A DNA stretch of 64,000 nucleotides. Origin: Naematelia aurantialba. Taxonomy: Eukaryota > Basidiomycota > Tremellomycetes > Tremellales > Naemateliaceae. Each line of letters begins with the position of its first letter. Within the stretch, counting starts at the first letter, position 1. The notes below the pieces were generated by a model, which saw only the letters and a program-made list of their open reading frames with translations, made no database searches and had not been told where the DNA came from. This document shows, one piece after another, positions 33,801-47,679 of the stretch. Location of the stretch: NCBI GenBank assembly GCA_021527695.1, contig JAKFAO010000001.1, forward strand, positions 744,001-808,000, in the 5' to 3' direction. A program made the translations under genes and the position numbers.

Positions 33801-35272
33801 CGTTCGATGGGTTCGGCGGCGGTGGCGGAGGCGCCTGGGAGTGGGATTGGGGGAGACGTCCTGGCTGGCCAAGGCGGATAGAGAGATGGAGATGGAAGCG
33901 GAGGCGGAGGTAGAAGCGAATGCGGGAAGCAAGACGCGCCTAGGACATTGACGAATCGCGTTATAGTAGTTGGCTAGAGGTCGAGCGGGGTTAGAACCGC
34001 TGCTATTATAAGCGGACGGACGATATCCATGTGGCTGCATGCAATGTGCCTATACAAGAGGGGGTACTTCACCTCGGCTTTGGTGTTGAAGTCAGCCATT
34101 GTTGGATTGTCGCCAAGTTGAGACTGCCGTCCAAGGCGAGAACAAGTTGAATGTTTCTTGTCTGTTTCTCTGTTACGGTCCTGTCTCTGCTTGGGCGTGA
34201 CGTCCTGTTCCCTGTTTTCTGTGTCCTCTTCCCTCTTTCCGTTGTGATCGGTCGGCAGGTTCAACGTCCATTGAGTTCCATCCGAATGCCTACTCCTACT
34301 ACTAGTAGAAAGACGAGGAAACCGCGGTGGGTGAAGAGGACGAGTTATCGAGGGAGGACGAGTGGCGACGCGCGGTTCCGGCTTGAGGCATATTCTGAAA
34401 CGCCAGGGGTAAGGGTGTGATCGTCAAGAGTCGCCCAGAAGGTGACTTTTGGTCGACTTTTGGTCGACTTTCTTGCCTTTTGCACTGTTTGCAGGGTCTA
34501 TGGTGGGTCATGTTCGAGGCATTGTGCACGTCTGGACGGACCGAGCTGACACGTCCAGTACCAGTAAGGGACCGAGCCCTATTGTCACGTTGATACGACA
34601 CATCCCGGCGATACTCCGGGCGACCGACGACCGTTCCCGTAGCGTGATTCATGCTGAACACAGAGTCGCGCACGACACTTGTACAACTCGGCTCATTTTT
34701 ATGAGCGGCACGCGGGCGAGGGCGTGGACGTGCTGGTGCTGTTGCGCCCGGATGGCGGAGTGACCGGACATATCGCTCGGCACGTTGGGTGACACAGCGC
34801 CGCTTGTTTGCACCTTGCAAGCCAGAGGGAGTATGTCACCCCCCTTCCCCCTCCTCCCGTATCCTCATGTGTCCTGTTATTCAGATGCCACTGATGGCTA
34901 TGCCTGTCAGGTGCTTGGCAGGTGTATTGCGGGTGCATAGCACGGCGTGACTCGATAGGTGTCGTGCCGCTACTGAGTGCTTGATTCAGTCGTGCTCTCC
35001 CCCGCGTCATGCTGCATTACTGAGAAGCAACGCTGAGCCTCACAGCAGCGGTTGCAACGCTCAGCCTCTTCCCTGGAGCTTCGCTGCCTACATGCTGCAT
35101 GGCTGGTCTGCCCAGTGTGCCAACTAGCAGCCATGGACGAACCTTTGTAGTGACGTCATCGGTCCTTCGGAGACGAGCGCCGCCACCACTGCGCTGTCGC
35201 GTCGCAACGATTTTCTGTCGCTGGTCTGGTCACAGTGTCTTGTTCGTGTCGGTCCTGCCATTAGACCACAGC
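33801..35272. other. Intergenic region upstream of the F-box/RCC1 gene
   Basis: It carries the 3' region of the Zn2Cys6 gene and the promoter of the SAF1-like gene (both +). A tandem TTTTGGTCGACT occurs twice at 34446-34470. A CRE-type TGACGTCA is at 35151-35158. No gene motif seen. Confidence 0.45.
35151..35158. promoter_or_regulatory. CRE-type palindrome TGACGTCA
   Basis: 115 bp upstream of the SAF1-like start codon. The perfect octamer is the site of ATF/CREB bZIP factors (for example Atf1, Sko1). Use here is inferred. Confidence 0.45.
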
Positions 35273-37927
35273 ATGTCAAGCAACACTAGCCTGCAAAATG
35301 TCCCCTCCGAGGTGCTGCTGGACCATGTGCTGCCTCTGCTTTCGCTCAAGGATCTGGCTTCGTTGGCCCAGGTCAACAAGTACCTGAACGCTCTGACTGT
35401 GAGTGTCAGCGGCGTGAGCCGGCCCAGGCAGTGCCAGGTGCCCAACTCGCACACCGTGTCTCTCTATCGTCCTATCACCTACTGGTCACCATGGCGAGTA
35501 ATCCTCCCCACGCCTACAGATGCTACGGGTGGCACCGTGCTGACTCACGCTGCAGTCTGACGAGATGTTCTGGTCCCACAAGACCCTCTCGGACTTTACC
35601 TTCCCATCCTTGCTCCTCGCGCCGCGTGGCGCCGCCTCGGGCTGGTCCAAGAGGGTGTACCGCGGCCTTCTCCGTCCCCGGACGTACGTCTGGGGATCAG
35701 CAGATGACGGCCGCCTGGGGACGACGCGACTCGACCCCTCCCTCCCGCGCGGAGAGACGCGCCATCGACGCTGGGTCGACGTGCCCCTCGACTTGACAGA
35801 GGACTTCCCAGGCGCAGACGTGCGCGGCAGAACGTGGGGAGAGGCGTTGAAAGATAGTCTTGCGATGCGGGGTGCCAAGGGAGAGGGAAAGGGGCTGGTC
35901 GAATTGCAGGCGAGTGGGTGGGGGTTTGCCGCGAGAGACATGGATGGAGGCGTCTGGGTATGGGGTGAGTCGAGTCCCTATCCACGCCCCATTCTCAACT
36001 CCTCTCGCTGTCCTATGCCCCATGACCCATGTCCCAGGCCCCATGCCCATGTCCTCATCCGCAAGAACTTGCCGCCAGGAAGATACGCAGACCGCTTTGA
36101 GCCAAAGGAGGACAGGACGAGCTAACACCCCCCGTCCTGTAGGGCAGCTGGACGGGTCGTTGATGCGCTTCCGAGCGCCAGATTGGTCAGACAAGCACTG
36201 CCAAGTCCCGGAACCGACGCTCCTGCCCCTTCCGTGTCGCGCAGAGGCCATCTCGGCAGGCAGGAGGCACCTCCTGGTTCTCGATGCTGATAACCTCATC
36301 TGGGAGCTCACGGCGTATGGACGAGTGAGTCCTGAGCTCTCGGTCATTTACACCTTTTTCCCGCCACTCTCCACTCCTCGTCCACCCCGTGGAGCCCTTG
36401 AAGCCGTTGTGACCACCCCGCCCCAATCCCCACAAACTACTATGCTTGAGTCTCCAGGCAGCTCGAACCTGACTCGTGATGCAGGCATACCACCACACGG
36501 CGGAAGGTCTGACCAGCCCATCGAACCCCGGCGCAAAGGGGCATCCGGGCCACATCATTCAAGTCTCAGCAGGGTGGGACCACTCGGCGTGCCTGACCTC
36601 CAGAGGCGAGGTATACGTCTGGCACCCGTTCTCACCCGTTTACGCGGCGGCTCTCACCCCCGACGCTGACCTTTCCGGGCCTCTGGGCTTACGGCCACGG
36701 AGACAGGGGGACCACTCCGACTCGGACGTGGATGCCAGCCGCGCGCTGCACTGGGGTGCGGTCAGAGGCGACGCGGTAGAACAGCTCGAACCTGTACCTG
36801 CACGGCCCGAGTGGCTTCAGGCACGACAACACGATGGAGATGTAGATGCACTGGAGCATCAGCGCTCGCAGGACGAATGGGACGCTTGGGCGAGCACGGC
36901 ATCCAAGAGGACACGAGAGGAGGGCGAACAGGTCGTCAAGATTGCGTCAGGGGAGGATTTTGTGGTGGCACTCAAGAAGTGCGGAGAGGTGTGGATGCGG
37001 CAAGTCCGAAATGGTGTGGCGTCGAACTGGGAATACGTGAGTGCCGATCCACTCAGCCACCGGAGCGTCATCAGACCTTAGTGTACCTGCTGATACCCAG
37101 TCCAGCTTGCATATTTTTCGAGCCCGACCATCACACACATTTCTGCGCAATTCCAGTCGCTGACCTCTTACTCGTCCACATCGATCCGGCACGCCCGCAT
37201 CGACCCGCGCGAGACGGGCACGAGCAGGGACCTCCGCCCCACGCCGCTACCGGCGTTCGAAGGGAAACACGTCATTCAGGTCGCGATAGGCGACTATCAT
37301 TGTGCGGCGCTTACCAGCGCTGGGGAGATGTACACCTGGGGTCAGGGGAACCATGGCGAGCTGGGCCTTGGGCTCACGCGAGAAAAAGGCGCGGGGTCAG
37401 TGCTCGAGCCGGAGCGGGTAGTGTTTCCACGCCGGCCAGGCGGACACGGGGACGGACAAGGGGACGGACAAGGGGACGAACAAGGGGCGTTTGTGTTTGG
37501 GATCACGGCGGGAGGGTGGCATACGGGCGCGTTGGTGCTTGGTTCAGGGGAGGGGAAAGGCAAGGAGAGGGGTATCACGGTGCCAGACGAGGGGGACAGC
37601 AGTGTGCCACGAGGTGCCGACGCTGACGAGAGCCTACATGATGGGAGCGAGGGTGGGTCACGGAGCGGGACCATGCCAGGCTCGTTCCCCACCGCGCCAG
37701 TCACCACGACCAACCATCCTGTCACCGCGCCGTTCTTCAGGATCGGCTTTGCCGGTCGCGGTGCGCGCGTCGGCCAGGTCCCCGCTGAGCGGAGGTGGGT
37801 CAACCGCAGGGTTGGAGCGGGGGCTGGCGGCGGCGGTGACGGTGGTGGCAGTGGTGGCAGTGGTGGCAGTGGTGGCAGTGGTGGCGGTGGGGATCGGACG
37901 GGGTTTGGTCCAGATGCGCCGGCGTGA
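35273..37927 (+). CDS. SAF1: F-box + RCC1-repeat protein (SCF substrate adaptor, SAF1-like)
   Basis: Predicted SCF ubiquitin-ligase adaptor; yeast Saf1 targets unprocessed vacuolar/lysosomal proteins. Exons 35273-35398, 35556-35964, 36143-36324, 36485-37036 and 37157-37927 give 679 residues. The F-box is at the N-terminus (LQNVPSEVLLDHVLPLLSLKDLASLAQVNKYLNAL, positions 7-41, boxed by one exon). RCC1-type blades follow: TYVWGSADDGRLGTTRL, GWGFAARDMDGGVWVWGQLDGS, VSAGWDHSACLTSRGEVYVW, IASGEDFVVALKKCGEVW, and VAIGDYHCAALTSAGEMYTWGQGNHGELGLGL. The tail is Gly/Ser-rich, encoded by GGTGGCAGT repeats. An in-frame ATG at 35099 would add 58 residues without domain features. Orthology to Saf1 is by architecture, so moderate. 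Confidence 0.83.
37844..37888 (+). repeat. GGTGGCAGT 9-bp tandem in SAF1-like tail
   Basis: About four perfect copies encode a (GGS)n linker-like C-terminal segment. In-frame expansion does not disturb the reading frame. Confidence 0.85.
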
Positions 37928-38285
37928 AGATCACCCAGAGGTACCTTGCCCTCGTGTCACGCGACGACGAGGTTCACCGTACGAGTATCATGGCATGGGC
38001 GTGGATCTACGGTGCCGAGATTGAGATTGAGAGTTCGTTATATTAGCTAGAATTGTCTAGGTTGATGAAATTAGTGCTCCTTGAGGGAAACCTTGACTAG
38101 TAGCGATTGAGTGTGCAGGTGTGTGTGCATACTGTATGTGAATCGAGATGTAACGAGCGCGCACTATCCTCGCTGGCGACACGAGCCTCGCCCCAAACGG
38201 CAGCACAGTGACACTGAACGTGGTTGAACGCGGCATTCGATGACCAAAGACTGGCAAGAAGCAAGCGGACAAGCGTAGATTCATG
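37928..38285. other. Convergent 3' intergenic region (SAF1-like / NSA1)
   Basis: 358 bp between two gene 3' ends. No repeats or coding features seen. Confidence 0.5.
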
Positions 38286-40417
38286 CTATCTCCTTGGCTT
38301 CTTTACGTTCTTTACGTTCTTTACGTTCTTTACGTTCTTTACGTATTTTGCCTGTTTTGCCGATTTGGCCTTGGCCGCCTGGGCCTTGGGCTTGGTCGCC
38401 TTGTTTCCCACCACCTTTGCTGTCGGGGTCTTGGCTGTCTGGGCTGTCTTGGCCTTTTTCGCCGGAGCAGTATCGGAATCGTCATCTGAATCGCCGTCCA
38501 TATCCGCGTCCGCATCCGAATCCGCATCAGTCCCATCATCACCCTCGCCCTCCTCGACGCCACTCTCGTCCCCATCTGCGTCGTCGTCGCCCACCTCGCT
38601 CATCCCATCCCATACATCCCCTGCTCCGCCCTCTCCCCCTTCCTCGTCATCGTCATCCACATCATCCTCCGCATCCCCTGTCGCCGCTCCCGTCTTTGCC
38701 CTCGGGAGGTCCGGCATCTCCCCCCAGCCACGGAAGATGAACCCGCCGACGCCGACGCCGCCTACTACCCCCACCACGTCTGCTTTCCGTTTCTCCCCGC
38801 CTGCGTTGCCCTTCTGTCCCGCAGGCAGAGGGGGCACGGCCGAGTGGATACGGAGCGTCGCGTCGGAGGAGATGCTGGCGAGGCCGAGGTCGCGTGCTGA
38901 GCCCGATGATAGTGCTGGTCCTGAGGATGTAGGGGTTGAGGGAGATGGTTGGGGAGCCGGAATCGAGAGCAGATGGTGCGCCGTTGCGGTGAGTTTGGGA
39001 TACGAGTACAGGAGGCGGCCGGTACGGAGATCGATTGCGCCGAGGAACGATGAGCGGTCAGAGCAGAACAGCTCGCTTTGCGTGCATCAGCATGAATGGC
39101 ATGGACACTGAATGGCGGAGGAGAACAGAGAACACAGAACCGATAACAGAGGACAGAGAAATGAGCCAAGAGGAGGGAAGTGACAAGTGGAAGTGGGACG
39201 ACAAAGTAGATGGGCGAGTAGACGCAAAGGGCAAGGGAAAGGGGGTGGCAACTCACTGCTCAGAGGCAGGAACGACACAGCCCACCCCGCCCTCTCTAGC
39301 AACCTTGTACTCTGCCACGGGCTTGCGCTGGCGCGTATCGTACCGCCGCACTGTACCTGCCTTCGTTCCGCTCACGAGGTGTGCGGGACCGCTTGGCAGG
39401 TGGACCAGAGCGAGATGGTGGATGGGTGGTCGGAGGGAGAGGGCTGTGAGCGGCATCTATGTGCGGTATCAGCGCGTCGTACTGGTATATAGAGCGTCTG
39501 AACCGCCTTGAGCAGACATATCGTCGAGAGCGGGTATCCGCTGAACGGGATTAATGCCAGAGGACCTGAAGAGGCAGATTGTCGGAGACAGAGGCAGACA
39601 GAGGAGAATGGCATACATTCTTAGCGCGCCAGATCTCGCCGGGCTCGCGCGGCGCATTTTTCCGCTTGATACCAGCTGCCGCGGGCTCCAGAGTCGCCGA
39701 CGCAAAGGTGCGCTCAACGTCGTAGACCGAAACATCGACCTCCTTGCCCGCCAAGGCGAAGGATGTGGCGCTGGGCGAAGCGGACGAAAGACACAGCAGC
39801 GGGGACGGTACGGCCCTAGAATGCGCCGCGGAGGTGGGTGTCGACGCAGCATCGCCGTCTGGCGACGTTGATGATGGGACGAGCATCAGGAGACCTGAGG
39901 AAAGCGAGGCGATTGTCCCGCTGCATCGAGTCAGCGTTCTCAGCGGCGGGGTAAGGGTATTGCGTCTGCAGACACACTGGGATAGGCGGGCGATGAGGAT
40001 ATGGAAGAGGCCAAGGTGACAAGACGTACGCTTGTGTCTGAATCAAGCCGGTGAATGTATCGCCCTTCTTGGATTCGACACGATATTGAGCCACGATCTC
40101 TGGAGGACCAGGCTCGTCCGGCGAAGCAAGCGTGAGGCGGGAGAGTTGGAACGCGTCGTCTGCAACTACCACCTACACCAACCTCGTCAGCTCGCTGCTC
40201 GCGGCATCCTGTCCTACAGCCGTATCAGATAACGCACATGGTCTGAAGAGTCCATGACCATCCGCTTGGCCCGGCCGAGCGGCTTGTGGACGCCATGTTT
40301 CACGGCGAGGTGTCGGACTATGGGCTCGCGAGAGGATGGACCAGGGTCGGGGTAGGTGATGTCGACAAGGGTGTTGGCGTGCAGCGACGGCGCGAGAAAC
40401 TCGAGTGTCCGGACCAT
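38286..40417 (-). CDS. NSA1: Ribosome biogenesis protein Nsa1 (WDR74 homolog), WD40
   Basis: Pre-60S factor working with the AAA-ATPase Rix7 in the nucleolus. Exons 40417-40238, 40172-40030, 39920-39617, 39456-39257 and 39075-38286 give 538 residues. WD40-type blades include LLVPSSTS-type linkers, SATSFALAGKEVDVSVYDVER, IHHLALVHLPSGPAHLVSGT followed by GTVRRYDTRQRKPV, and ELFCSDRSSFLGAIDLRTGR with LLYSYPKL, the conserved NSA1/WDR74 words. The C-terminal third is an acidic block followed by Lys-rich AKKAKTAQTAKTPTAK and four VKN units, a likely nucleolar signal. The start is uncertain: ATG 40417 gives MVRTLEFLAPSL, but the preceding in-frame RIGTSAG resembles the family start, so a short 5' exon upstream is likely. 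Confidence 0.85.
38299..38345 (-). repeat. TTCTTTACG 9-bp tandem encoding VKN repeats
   Basis: Five near-perfect copies at the 3' end of NSA1 encode the basic VKNVKNVKNVKNVKK tail. In-frame slippage product; the basic character is kept. Confidence 0.88.
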
Positions 40418-40818
40418 ACCTGCGCTCGTCCCTATTCTCAACTCCCTCAGCTATGGCTCTCAAGTAGACGGCGAATACAGAAAAGAGTGAATGCCCAGAA
40501 GAGTGACAGTCGCTCCTGGACCAAAATTCTCTGCCTCCACCAAGCGCTGATTTGCTTCCGTCCTCGATCTCTTGTCCAAAACGTTTCCATTCATGGCTGC
40601 AGTTAGACGGGGTTTCGTTTTCCAAGCCAAGGCGACTCGGAACTCGTATCAGCCAAGACTGTGCGCGGTGCAGCACCGCGAAGACCTCGACAGCCTCGCT
40701 CATCAGCCAAGGGGACAGTGAACCGGGCTCAAGTTGGACCGATATCAGAACGCAGAGCTCTCGCCAAGCTGTTGACGACACTTGTTGATCCTTTTGGCAA
40801 GTCCATCTCATCCGCCCC
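40418..40818. promoter_or_regulatory. Divergent region between NSA1 and the BAG-domain gene
   Basis: About 400 bp that should contain both promoters and perhaps the missing first exon of NSA1. No clear palindromic element stands out. Confidence 0.4.
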
Positions 40819-41818
40819 ATGCCGAGTCGAGCATGCAGACCAGACACAGACACGTCGAGACATGGCGTAGTGGCGCATGCTGACGTACATGTAGTCACCC
40901 CGCTGCTGCTCGCGCGGTCCGTCATCACGTCGTTCTACAATCCCTTTCGGCGGGCGCGGGCGGAGAATGAGTCGGGGCAGATTATGGTGCAGGTCAAGTG
41001 GGGGCGAGAGAGGTGGGTTCTCGTCTCTCTTCTCCCACTGTCAATCCTCTACTGCTCAATGCTCATCGTTCACCCCCTCATCGCCGTCCCAGGCTCCACT
41101 ATCTCCACCGTCACCGTCACCGGACCCGCCCAGCCTGCGCTAACCGTATCTCAGATTCAACATCCCCATCCCGCAGCCATCACTGACGCCGCTCTCGACG
41201 CTGCTCGCGACGCTATCGACACAGACGGGACTATCGACCGACCACCTCAAGCTGATCCACAAGGGCGCGGTCCTGCGTGATCCGAGTCTGACCGTCTCGT
41301 CTTACGGCATCACCGACGGCTCCGTCCTCGTCCTCGTCGGCAAAGGCTCCGTCCCTGCGTCCTCCCCGTCCGCCACCACCTCCTCTTCCCTCTCCTCTGC
41401 ACCTGGTGCTGGTACTGGTCCCGCAATTGGTGCTGGTACTGGAGCCTCGGCGTCGGCACCCGTCGCCAAGAACAAGCAGCCCGACACGACGTCCGAGGCG
41501 GTCCTTGTCGAATGGATCCACAACCTCGTCAAAAACCTCCTCGACCCTCTCCAACCCAGTATCGCCACCTTCGTCTCCCAGACCAATCCGAACGCCACCA
41601 ACCGCCCCAAACACATCCCCGCGTTCGCCGTCTTGCAGCGCGAGCACGCCCGGCTCTCAGAAATGCTGTTGAGGGGTCTGCTCGATCTCGATGGCGTCGA
41701 GATACCCAGTGGCTGGGGCGAGGCGAGAAAGCAGCGCAAGGACGGCGTACGGAGAGTACAGGGCGAATTGACCAGGGTAGACGATTCGTGGGGAGAGCGC
41801 AAACGTATTGGCGGATAG
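40819..41818 (+). CDS. BAG-domain Hsp70 co-chaperone with ubiquitin-like domain (BAG1-like)
   Basis: Predicted nucleotide-exchange factor for Hsp70. Exons 40819-41012 and 41155-41818 (285 residues). The intron ends CTAACCGTATCTCAG, with a perfect CTAAC branch site. The ubiquitin-like fold reads VQVKWGRERFNIPIPQPS, TGLSTDHLKLIHKGAVLRD and SYGITDGSVLVLVGKG. After an Ala/Gly/Ser linker comes the BAG domain, with VEWIHNLVKNLLDPLQPSI, LQREHARLSEMLLRGLLDLD and the end RKDGVRRVQGELTRVDDSW. The start is uncertain: ATG 40984 begins directly at the ubiquitin-like fold (230 residues), whereas 40819 adds a partly hydrophobic segment (PLLLARSVITSFYNPF) that could be a membrane or targeting piece, as in ER-anchored Snl1. 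Ordering of the domains matches S. pombe Bag101/102. Confidence 0.85.
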
Positions 41819-42272
41819 ACCGTAGACCCATCACACGTCACTACGAATGGGACACTCGATGCTGTGCACCATGTCTCCTCGGCCTCTTTACCTGCTCAGC
41901 CGTCCCTCGCAGTTCTGGCCTTTTGGCCTCTGTCTGCAATTGCTGCAACTGGGCTCCGTGCTGAAGGACGCCGGATCCCAAAAGACAATGGCTCACATCA
42001 AGCATGTTGTGCATGGGTATCCTCTATATGCAAAATGCGCAGCCCCTGGTTTCCATTACAGATACTTCAATACCTACACCCACCAATGGCCAATGGTGAT
42101 CGCAAATGAATGGTAATGCAAAGCGGTCGTCGAGTGTGTCGAGCATTTTCGCAGCCCACGATTATCAAGTTGAAGTGAATCCCACATATCACATTTTGAG
42201 AGCATAATTGTAGAAGATCACGACCTGGCAGTCAGACATCAGTGGCTCCCTTGACAGCTGGCAGACGGCCAC
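41819..42272. other. Convergent 3' intergenic region (BAG gene / PRMT1)
   Basis: 454 bp, lower GC than the flanks, no repeats or coding sequence recognised. The PRMT1 stop may move into this region if the last GTGAGT is a donor. Confidence 0.5.
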
Positions 42273-44459
<2,187 letters not shown>

Positions 44460-44797
44460 GGTGTGCAAGGTGCGGACAAATCGACGGTCAGGTGCGGTGG
44501 TGGCCCAAGTGCGCAAACAGGACTTGGAGCGGAAGACGAGACCGCGAGACAGCACGCTGACTGTATCCTCCCTTCTGAGCCTCTGTACGACTGGTACAAG
44601 AGCAAGAATGAGAGACGAGATCTGAACGCTGGTGAGCTCGACTGTTGGCGGTTCCGCTGAAATCTTTGCAACGCCTGGAAAACCTCCACCTGACGTGGCA
44701 TTTTGTTCGGTCTCGCTGTCATTCATGGGCATAGTGACATCTCTAGGCGGCAGCAGCATCATGTTTATGCAGTGCAATACAAGCTCGACCTCGACAG
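44460..44797. promoter_or_regulatory. PRMT1 promoter / twinfilin 3' region
   Basis: 338 bp between twinfilin stop and PRMT1 start, both on the - strand. No conspicuous motif. Confidence 0.4.
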
Positions 44798-47058
44798 CTA
44801 TCTCTTCCCCGCCGGTCGAGGACGTGAAAAGCCACCACCTCCGCCGACCCTCGGTCCAAACGCATCGAACGCCTTTCGTATCCCTTCTTTGCTATCTTCG
44901 TCTTCCCCAGGTGTGGCGGAAACAGGCGTCGAGGGACCTGTGGACACCGGCAGAGGCACTTGACTGGCGGAACGTACCGGCTGGAGACCGGGAGAGGGGC
45001 GGGGACGGCCAAACGCGCCACCAAATGCTGGCGCTTGCGTTTGTATTTGCGATAGGCTGGAGCTGGTCGTCTTTTGCGTCGGCAGCGACGACGAGTGTGT
45101 AGGTTTGGCAGGCCCAAGCGATGCTTTCAGATACGACTCGGTGAGGTCGGAGACGTCTGACGTCTCGAGCTAGTGCATCGTTTCAGCTTTACATGACGAT
45201 ACACTTGGTGATTAACGTACCTTGGCAGCAATCTCGACCTTGGCCTTGTCAAATGCGTCCTGCTGGATACTGCGCACACCGCTCGAGTAGACCATACGAG
45301 ACTTGATGGGGCTCGATGAGGGGCATGTATAGATGAATATGATGCGTCCCTTGCCGGCGGGTTTCTCCTGTGTCGTTGGTTTCTCTGCTTCTTGCTCGCC
45401 CTCCTTGACAGTCAGGTCGGTCGCATCTGGTGTCTTCGCCGGCTCAGTCTCCGTCTCATCTGGCTGCTGTTCGTTTTCGACAAGTGGGGCGTTTCCAGGT
45501 TGTACGATCCTGACGCCGCCTTGGGAGGCTTGGAAAGTGTTTCGCGGGGAGCTGATTGTAGTCGAAGATGCGCGAGCTGGAGAGGCAGCGGGGGGCGGCG
45601 CAGACGTGGGGTACGAGTAGAACGTGTAGCACGGTGACTTGTCCGGCAGTTTTGATGCAAGCTGCGACGGCGTGCATGCCTCACTGCGAACCAGGGAAAT
45701 GGCGCTTGCGTTGCCCGATGGGATTTCCTGTAAACACCTCAGCTGTACTCTTTATCCTCGAGATGAAGCGCTAAAGCTTGAGTAGACATTTAGAAGTGGA
45801 TAGGGAGTTCCAGACAAAGAACTAGGCAGGAGAGAGCCAATGAGTACGTACCAGACACACGACCCAACCTTCGTCACTCCGCAGGGCCGCCTTATCAAGC
45901 GCATCATGCACGCCGTCGCCCCACTTGAACTTGCCCGCAAGGCCCATGACCGCGCGCTTACGCCGCGCCTCCGCCTCGGGGTCGAGCGCGACGCGCTTCG
46001 CCTCTGCTGCCTCTGCCTCTCTGATCTCGGCGAGAGCGGCTTCTGACGCGCTGAGCGGCGGAGGCGAGGCGAGGTGTCTCAGGTGAGCGGATAGTGCTGC
46101 CGGCGTGAGATCTTTCTGTGGCCGATCAGCTGCTACTCTTGGCCTCGTGCAGGAAGGCGCCTGAAGGAGCAGGTGAGGTAGCTGAGGATGGTCTTGACGA
46201 GACGAGGTCAAAGGCATGACTCACGATGGATGTTGCAAACCAGTCATGTTTGAAGTTGTTGGCACCGAGCGCCTTGAGCAGTCCGGCCCGACTCGACGCT
46301 TGCAGCATCTTTGCCCGAACCTACCAGGGTCAGCAAGTGCTTCTCGAAGGCTCTGCTCTCTAGCTTTCAGGAAGCTAGCAGCTGTCGAGGCGGCAGTAGA
46401 CCCAGGCTCACCCCAGCATCATCCGGCACAAAAGTAACCATCATCCACTCCCATTTTCCTGCATCTTTACTGTCTAGCCGATAGGCGAAGCTGGCAGGCG
46501 TCTTGGCGTTTGGCAACGTAGCGGGTAGGAGGGCGATATCGGCCTGGTAGTCCCCTTTCGGTGTGACGGTCGTGAGGTGCTTGAATGATTCTGCGACGTG
46601 AAGGTCAGATGGGTTTTCCTGGAGAGCAAAGGATGATGGCTGTCTCGCGGTCGACCACTCCTGCAAGCAGGTGCAGCGGCGAGGGGCGACGCAGAGTCAA
46701 TGGAGAGGGCAGAAAGATCCCTCGAAGGTCCAGACATAGGACAAGGTGAGAGACGAGGAGGTTAAGATGCGAGAAGCTTAATAAGAGATGAGAGAAGCTT
46801 GAGGGACAAGAGAAGGTGGAGATGGGAGACGAGAGGAAGTGCATGGAAGGAGCCGGAGCTACGAACGAGGGATGACGTGCGGGAGGACGGGAGGACTGGA
46901 CTGGGGAGCAGGGAGAGGAGCCAAGGCGGGCAGGGAGAGGGGGACCCACCGCCCTCAATGACAAACACGAGCGCCCGCACTCCACTGGCATCAGCCTGCG
47001 CCGACGAGAATGCCGACTTGAGGTCGTCGGGGACTTTGATCCCTGACGGTGCAGACAT
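44798..47058 (-). CDS. TWF1: Twinfilin, actin-monomer-binding protein
   Basis: Two ADF-homology domains bind ADP-actin monomers and capping protein at cortical actin sites. Exons 47058-46950, 46590-46412, 46320-46225, 46115-45852, 45727-45221 and 45169-44798 give 508 residues, longer than yeast twinfilin (332). ADF-H1: MSAPSGIKVPDDLKSAF, VRALVFVIEGESFKHL, WEWMMVTFVPDDAGVRAKML, FKHDWFATSI. Linker helix SASEAALAEIREAEAAEAKR. ADF-H2 begins about MGLAGKFKWGDGVHDALDKA, continues in EIPSGNASAISLV, and is interrupted by an insert of about 85 residues (Ser/Pro/Glu/Thr-rich) before FIYTCPSSSPIKSRMVYSSG and KAKVEIAAKLETSD. The C-terminal tail keeps the KEGIRKAFDAFGPR-like positively charged end. All introns are in frame-compatible phases. 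Confidence 0.92.
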
Positions 47059-47679
47059 GGCGCAGTCGCGCGAGTTTCCGTTGCGGTTGCGGTTGCAGTC
47101 GCGGTTGCTGTCGCGGGTCGGCGACGAGGTACGCTCAAAGTCGAGGGACTAAAGGTAACGAGCAGAGTCTGCCTGAAGAAGGGTTGGCGCGGTCTCGTAT
47201 CTGTCAAAGTATACGAACGGACGACACAGGTATGCGAGACTGAGACGAGTGGAATGGACGAGCAGAGCAGACGTCCGGCAATCGTGATCGCACCTCCCGG
47301 GCGTTCGTGGCACTCCTTCATGGTCATGGACTGGACTGCATGGACTGCATCCGCATGCTGCATCCCATGCTCATACTCAGCTCCCATGGCAGCTAACGTA
47401 CAAGCTGACAGCTAGCCTTCTCCACATGCATGTATCGATATGCTATGAAATGTACTGCGACAAGGATTTACAATACAACTTGCCCGCTTCTGCCGTCTGC
47501 TACCTCTCAACGCCCTCTCTATGCTTGTTGTCGTGCCACCTCCGCATGTTGTCGGGTCGGGCCTCTCTGACCTGATGACTATATCGGAACTCCCACATGG
47601 TCCCTTTCCTCGCGATCCTGCACGCGGGAAGGATACTGCTCCGAGGTAGACCCTCCCGGTTTTTTGCCTCTGCTTCGAA
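47059..47679. other. Twinfilin promoter / deubiquitinase 3' region
   Basis: 621 bp between two - strand genes. A short tandem, TGGACTGCA, occurs at 47332-47350. No gene motif. Confidence 0.45.
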
